35,145 nucleotides of DNA, from positions 1-35,145 of the forward strand of contig CALVAS010000012.1 in NCBI GenBank assembly GCA_944325585.1, written 5' to 3'. Source of the DNA: Candidatus Gastranaerophilales bacterium (lineage in GTDB: Bacteria; Cyanobacteriota; Vampirovibrionia; Gastranaerophilales; Gastranaerophilaceae). The position numbers were made by a program, and so were the translations under genes. The notes under the pieces are model-generated. The model ran no database searches. It had not been told where the DNA came from and saw only the letters and a list, made by a program, of their open reading frames with translations. Below are positions 31,441-35,145 of this stretch, piece after piece. Within the stretch, counting starts at the first letter, position 1; each line of letters opens with the position of its first letter.

Positions 31441-32319
31441 ATGGCTGAAAATTCTTATTCTGCATTTATCCCGGAAATTTGGAGTGCAAAACTTAATACA
31501 ATGCTTGAAAAAGATTGTGTAATGCTTCAGTGTGTCAACAGAAATTATGAAGGCGAAATTAAAAATCAAGGGGATAAAGTAAAAATTATCACACCTGCTG
31601 CCGTTACAATTGAAACCCTTGCAGATTCATCAATTACATATGATGAATTGACACCGACATCATTGGATCTGTTAATTGATCAAAAGAAATTCTTTGCCTT
31701 TAAGATTAATGATGTAGCGCAGGTTCAATCAAATGCTGACATAATGGAAGCACACTTGACTAACGCTAAAAATGCAATCGAAGAAGTTCAGGATGCATAT
31801 TTGTTGTCAATGCATGCAAACGTTGATTCAAATAATATTGTAGGTTCTGATTCCGCACCGGTAGAGTTGAACAAAACTACAATTTATGAACAGTTTGTAA
31901 ATCTTGCAATGAAGTTAAAAGATTCAAATGCTGTAAAAGCAGGCAAACGCCCCTGGGTTGTAATTAACCCGCTTGTTGAATCGTATCTTCTTCAAAGTAC
32001 TGAATTTATAGGTGCAAACAAAGTTGCGGACGAAACTTTGAGAGAAGGTGCAATCGGAAGAATTGCAGGCATGGATGTACTTGTCAGCACAAACTTAACA
32101 GCAGTTTCAAGCAAATATTATATTCTGGCAGGAACAAATGATGCAATTACGTTTGCGTCACAATTGGCAAAAATTGAAAGTTTAAGAGACAAAGACAGCT
32201 TCTCTGATCTGGTAAGAGGGTTGTATTTGTACGGTGCAAAAACAGTTCAACCGAAAGCTCTTGCAAAAATGGTTGTAAAAGAACCGACAGCAGCAGCTTC
32301 AACGGGTTCAGGCTCTTAA
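31441..32319 (+). CDS. phage major capsid protein, P22 coat-like
   Basis: 292 residues from ATG 31441, with GAAAGGAAA upstream. The opening 'SYSAFIPEIWSAKLNTMLEK', 'VKIITPAAVTIETLADSSIT', 'LLIDQKKFFAFKINDVAQVQ' and the later 'RPWVVINPLVESYLLQS', 'GRIAGMDVLVSTNL', 'FASQLAKIESLRD' match the HK97-fold coat proteins of the P22/podovirus-like group: N-arm, P-domain helix and A-domain. Shorter than P22 coat (430 residues), so the insertion domain is missing. The last 12 residues are a Thr/Ala/Gly/Ser tail. A stable hairpin follows. Confidence 0.83.
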   Translation: MAENSYSAFIPEIWSAKLNTMLEKDCVMLQCVNRNYEGEIKNQGDKVKIITPAAVTIETLADSSITYDELTPTSLDLLIDQKKFFAFKINDVAQVQSNADIMEAHLTNAKNAIEEVQDAYLLSMHANVDSNNIVGSDSAPVELNKTTIYEQFVNLAMKLKDSNAVKAGKRPWVVINPLVESYLLQSTEFIGANKVADETLREGAIGRIAGMDVLVSTNLTAVSSKYYILAGTNDAITFASQLAKIESLRDKDSFSDLVRGLYLYGAKTVQPKALAKMVVKEPTAAASTGSGS

Positions 32320-32330
32320 ACTTAATTAAA

Positions 32331-32366
32331 AAGTACCCTTAAACCTCTTTATGTTTGAGGGTGCTT
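32331..32366 (+). promoter_or_regulatory. hairpin between capsid and scaffold-like genes
   Basis: A 14-bp stem with two G-U pairs (AAGTACCCTTAAAC with GTTTGAGGGTGCTT), 8-base loop, only a short T-run. It fits a partial terminator or an mRNA 3' stabiliser that raises capsid output over the next gene. Confidence 0.5.
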
Positions 32367-32393
32367 TCCCCACAAAACACAAGGAGAAAAAAC

Positions 32394-33083
32394 ATGAATA
32401 ACAATATTTTAAATCAAGTTTCATCTGCTGCCGTGCCTCAACAATCAGCATTTGGTTCTGCATATTCCGCCCAGTTAATGCCGGGTACGGCATCTGCGGC
32501 TCCTTCTGGTAGCACAACGGATTATATGACTTCTGCCAGAAACACTGCGATAAGAGACATAGGAATTATCGACAATTTTATAAAGGCAGGACTCATCAAT
32601 CCGGTACAAGGACAACATTTGATGAACTATGTTCTTAGTAAGGCCCAAGAATTCATAGTAAAACAACAACAAATGGGTGCTGCTCAGCCGTCAAACGGCA
32701 GAACTGTTTCAGGTATTGAAGATTTTGTTCGTGAAAATCCGAATTTTTTCACTCAAAACGGACGAAATCAGGTTTTGGATTATTTACGGAATTCTAATGC
32801 AATTGTTGACAAAGATGAAATTTCGCGGATATCTCAGTTGATTGAATCTTTAGAACAGAGTGCAATCAACGGCTATCTGCAAAATCAGGCTCATGCGAAA
32901 TCATTAAATGACGAGAACGAAGCGGCGAAACAAAAATTGAGAGCAAACGCTCAAAATGCAAATGCCGCAGATGCAAATGCGAGGGTATTTACGCGTGAGC
33001 AAATCGGCAAGATGAGCGGTGCTGAATTTGCCAAAAATGAACGGGCAATTATGGAACAATTGCGAAAAGGATTGATTCGTTAA
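32394..33083 (+). CDS. phage scaffold-like or internal virion protein
   Basis: 229 residues from ATG 32394, with AAGGAG upstream. The N-terminal 45 residues are Ala/Ser/Gln-rich and disordered; then helical segments ('GIIDNFIKAGLINPVQGQHL'), a Gln/Asn/Ala-rich helix, and a C-terminal basic helix-turn 'FTREQIGKMSGAEFAKNE' and 'IMEQLRKGLIR'. A helical protein with a basic C-terminal helix next to a capsid gene is the classic scaffold layout, where that helix binds the coat. Here it follows the capsid gene instead of preceding it. Function is inferred from composition and position. Confidence 0.55.
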   Translation: MNNNILNQVSSAAVPQQSAFGSAYSAQLMPGTASAAPSGSTTDYMTSARNTAIRDIGIIDNFIKAGLINPVQGQHLMNYVLSKAQEFIVKQQQMGAAQPSNGRTVSGIEDFVRENPNFFTQNGRNQVLDYLRNSNAIVDKDEISRISQLIESLEQSAINGYLQNQAHAKSLNDENEAAKQKLRANAQNANAADANARVFTREQIGKMSGAEFAKNERAIMEQLRKGLIR

Positions 33084-33099
33084 TCGAGGCAAATTAAAT

Positions 33100-33138
33100 A
33101 AATCTGCGGGCGGTTTTAACTGCCGCCCTTGCAGGTTT
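33100..33138 (+). promoter_or_regulatory. strong hairpin between scaffold-like and adaptor genes
   Basis: AAATCTGCGGGCGG pairs with CCGCCC-TT-GCAGGTTT: 14 pairs with one G-U and a two-base bulge, 9-base loop. No good T-run follows, so attenuation or processing seems more likely than full termination. Confidence 0.5.
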
Positions 33139-33158
33139 ATAAAAACCAAGGAGAACTT

Positions 33159-33797
33159 ATGAATTATTTTGAATTAGTGAACAAATGTCTGGTCGAACTA
33201 AGTTATAAACAGGTGAATGCTTTTTCCGAACTCACAAAGAACGATCATAAAAAGATTAAAAACATAATAAACGTAATAAATACGGAAGTTTGCGGCTATG
33301 ACAACTGGAATTTTAAATTGAGAAAAACAACATTGTCATTGCCTGCAAACCAGTCTGAACTGGAAAATTCAGTGGACGGGAAAATAGCATCACTTGTTAT
33401 AGACGGACATGTGTATAAATATTTTGAAAAACCGGAAGTGTTTATAACAGGCAAAGCCCCGTCACACACATACAGCAGTTTTAATGATACCCTTTTGCTT
33501 CCGGAGTTTGACGAGGCAAAACAGATTAATGTTGTTTATTACACTTCTAACACGGCTAAAACAGCAGAAGGAACCGAAAAGAAAGCTCTTGAAAATGAAG
33601 AGGATACATCTTTAATTCCTGATGTATATGCCGAACCGATTCTGGTTTACGGAACCTGCATGCGTTTAAAATCAAACCCGCAGCATGTCAAATTCTCATA
33701 CTGGCTAAGCATGTATAACAGCGCGCTTGCAAACATGCGTTCAAAAATTTCAGTAGACGCAAATTATGCTCCTTCCGTAAAACTAAAGCGTTATTAG
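33159..33797 (+). CDS. phage head-tail adaptor-like protein
   Basis: 212 residues from ATG 33159, with AAGGAGAA upstream. Helical N-terminus ('NYFELVNKCLVELSYKQVNA'), then 'INTEVCGYDNWNFKLRKTTL', a beta part, and 'YAEPILVYGTCMRLKSNP' with 'SYWLSMYNSALANMRSKIS' at the end. This is the pattern of podovirus adaptor proteins (P22 gp4 / T7 gp11-like), where an acidic start is followed by a helix bundle that ends in 'YNSALANMR'-like helices. It would sit under the portal. Call by pattern and place; moderate certainty. Confidence 0.6.
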   Translation: MNYFELVNKCLVELSYKQVNAFSELTKNDHKKIKNIINVINTEVCGYDNWNFKLRKTTLSLPANQSELENSVDGKIASLVIDGHVYKYFEKPEVFITGKAPSHTYSSFNDTLLLPEFDEAKQINVVYYTSNTAKTAEGTEKKALENEEDTSLIPDVYAEPILVYGTCMRLKSNPQHVKFSYWLSMYNSALANMRSKISVDANYAPSVKLKRY

Positions 33798-33872
33798 TAT
33801 TTCGGAGTAAACAGGCAAAAAAAAACAGGAAGTTTTCATTCCCCCCTGTTAAGATTTACACTAGCCGAAATA
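33798..33872. promoter_or_regulatory. nested hairpin element between adaptor and small terminase
   Basis: Outer stem TATTTCGG/CCGAAATA starts right after the adaptor stop codon and encloses an inner AACAGG/CCTGTT stem (33824-33850). Next to the inner stem is a run of nine A (T-run on the minus strand), so as a terminator it would face the minus strand, against the genes. Confidence 0.45.
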
Positions 33873-33939
33873 TAAATAGCAATATTATTATACAATTTTT
33901 TTCCAAAAAATACAAACTTTACTAAGAAATGTAAACATT

Positions 33940-34374
33940 ATGAAAGAACTGACACAACAGCAAAAACGGTTTGTAACCGAATATATAAAGTCTCTGGACG
34001 GCGAGCTTTCAGCCAAAAACGCGGGGTATAAATCCAAGGATTTGAAAACTGTAGCAAATAATCTGCTTTCAAACAATTTTGTAATAAACGAAATAAAAGA
34101 GCAGTTAAAGAGCCAGATATCATCATTGAGGGTTCATAAAGGCTACGTTATTCAAAAACTTTTACAAATTGCGGAATTTTCACTGGAAGAAGAAGAGATT
34201 CTTGATAAAGAAGGGAATTTTACCGGAAAGAAAAAACTCCGCGATACTTCTGCTGGTTTGAAAGCTCTTGAAAGTCTTTGCAAATATCTCGGGTTTAATT
34301 CAGACAACTCGCAGGATGATTATAAACAGGCAAAGATAATTACAATTTCAAATTTGGATGATGACAAGATTTAA
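33940..34374 (+). CDS. terS: phage terminase small subunit
   Basis: 144 residues. 'ELTQQQKRFVTEYIKSLDGE', 'AKNAGYKSKDLKTVANNLLS' and 'FVINEIKEQLKSQ' match the Terminase_2-type small subunit, whose N-terminal HTH binds the packaging site; the following helices ('KGYVIQKLLQIAEFSLEEEE') form the oligomer core. The large subunit is not in the window and is probably just beyond its right end. No strong ribosome binding site. Confidence 0.85.
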   Translation: MKELTQQQKRFVTEYIKSLDGELSAKNAGYKSKDLKTVANNLLSNNFVINEIKEQLKSQISSLRVHKGYVIQKLLQIAEFSLEEEEILDKEGNFTGKKKLRDTSAGLKALESLCKYLGFNSDNSQDDYKQAKIITISNLDDDKI

Positions 34375-34410
34375 AAAATGCCGGTAAACGGCTTCAGAAA
34401 GGAAGATTTT

Positions 34411-34782
34411 ATGAAAAATAAAGACGAAGATATTGAAGAAATGCTTCTAAATCATGCAAGTCTTGACGATTTAATCAAAATGAAAATCGAAGCGGAATTT
34501 AAAGACGAAATGAAAAAAGCCAAAGAATTGGAAGCAAAACGTGAAACAAAAATTTACACAAAAATAAATGAAGTTCCGAAAAAGTATATTTTTTCCAAAT
34601 ATGCGGTTTACAAGTTTTATAACAGAAGAACAAAACTTGAAACTTATATAAACGGGATTCAGGCAGAAGCCTTACTCGGGCTTCAGACCAATATCCGCAG
34701 TAAAATTCTGAACGGAGAAATGAGTACATTTTCGACTGATGACGCTTATATAAAATTCGAGCAGGTATGTGTAAAATTGTAA
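34411..34782 (+). CDS. unknown phage protein
   Basis: 123 residues from ATG 34411, eight bases after AAAGGAAG; the frame is open upstream to 34378. It is charged and helical at first ('DEDIEEMLLNHASLDDLIKM', 'EAEFKDEMKKAKELEAKRET'), then has 'IFSKYAVYKFYNRRTKLETY' and 'INGIQAEALLGLQTNIRSKI', with a small beta element at the end. No known domain. It overlaps the next gene by 17 bases, so the two are coupled. The place between small terminase and an acetyltransferase-like gene suggests a packaging-region accessory protein. Confidence 0.6.
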   Translation: MKNKDEDIEEMLLNHASLDDLIKMKIEAEFKDEMKKAKELEAKRETKIYTKINEVPKKYIFSKYAVYKFYNRRTKLETYINGIQAEALLGLQTNIRSKILNGEMSTFSTDDAYIKFEQVCVKL

Positions 34783-35145
34783 GATTAATAATAAACAGAC
34801 GGCAATCATATTTCAGGAATACAAAATACCTTTCAAACGTAATTTTTTTGTATTTAAGATACCGGAAATTCTTGAATGATGATTATGCACCCGAGGCGAC
34901 GTATGAAAATATTTTAAATTTAATCGAAAAATGCGGGGATTTATTTTTTGTTGTTTTGAATGATGAAGATAATGATTTTGCAGGGTTCATTTACCTTGAC
35001 AACCCGATAGGCAGCGATGAGCGGTTGCATAGTTGTGAAGTTACGGTTTGTTTAGAGAAAAAATACTGGGGAAATTTTACAAAAAGACTGGCGATAGAAT
35101 TTTTTGACTATTGTTTCAACACCCTGAAACTTAAAAAGATAAAGG
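34766..35145 (+). CDS. GNAT-like acetyltransferase of the phage block, 3' end outside window
   Basis: The frame opens at ATG 34766, inside the end of the previous gene, with GAGCAGG just upstream, and runs to the window edge (126 complete codons). Pattern of a GNAT fold: 'DLFFVVLNDEDNDFAGFIYL' (strands 2-3), 'CEVTVCLEKKYWGNFTKRLA' (strand 4, acetyl-CoA site region) and 'EFFDYCFNTLKLKKI' (helix 3 and strand 5). Acetyltransferases of this type occur near terminase genes in phages; the substrate is unknown. It has no Phe-x-Gly tail, unlike the GNAT-like gene at the left window end. Confidence 0.6.

Overview
Organism. The window is AT-rich bacterial chromosome with a prophage-like block at the right end. 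The best fit is a non-photosynthetic relative of Cyanobacteria from animal gut (Melainabacteria/Vampirovibrionia, probably Gastranaerophilales). Pointers are a BamA with three POTRA domains as in cyanobacterial Omp85, an adjacent Skp, an AMIN-domain membrane protein, a type IV pilin-like protein, an OmpR/RpaB-like response regulator, SpmA/SpmB homologues, and several proteins that begin with an Asn/Ser-rich tail carrying a Phe-x-Gly motif. No rRNA or other decisive taxonomic marker is present, so this is an inference. I see no tRNA, rRNA, CRISPR array or transposase.

Layout. 1-6.3 kb: a GNAT-like gene cut by the window edge, a zinc-ribbon protein, spmA-spmB, an EF-hand protein ending in eight histidines, a fused ADP-forming acyl-CoA synthetase with a Cys-rich tail, a small tagged protein and a TatD-associated type radical SAM protein. 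6.3-9 kb: two divergent membrane proteins of unknown function. 9-16.1 kb: a tight minus-strand run bamA - skp - uridine phosphorylase - a soluble FlhA-C-like protein - a divergent GH77 glucanotransferase. 16.2-20.4 kb: rsmI, an orphan sugar-binding lipoprotein and an AMIN-domain protein. 20.4-25.4 kb: era, a pilin-like protein, small HTH genes, a response regulator, speD and rpsP. 25.4-28.3 kb: a structured rpsP leader, a 166-bp inverted-repeat element, a FliI/SctN-type ATPase, an XRE regulator and a ZIP metal transporter. 28.5-35.1 kb: a zinc-ribbon protein, then a podovirus-like prophage block (LuxR-type HTH, amidase, gp10-like protein, major capsid protein, scaffold-like protein, head-tail adaptor, small terminase, an unknown protein and a truncated GNAT).

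What stands out. (1) A protein that keeps only the cytoplasmic domain of the flagellar/type III export gate FlhA, with a DUF4177-like domain and a coiled coil in place of the membrane part, sits in the bamA-skp operon. An intact export ATPase lies 13 kb away, and no other flagellar or type III gene is in the window. (2) Four unrelated proteins, including the GH77 enzyme next to the FlhA-like gene, share an N-terminal tail with a Phe-x-Gly-like motif. Together these could be a reduced export or docking system and its tagged clients; that link is a hypothesis only. (3) Seven genes have a -10-like hexamer ending exactly 6 or 7 bases before the ATG and no convincing ribosome binding site, the signature of leaderless mRNAs. 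(4) The phage structural genes run in an order opposite to the usual podovirus order relative to transcription.
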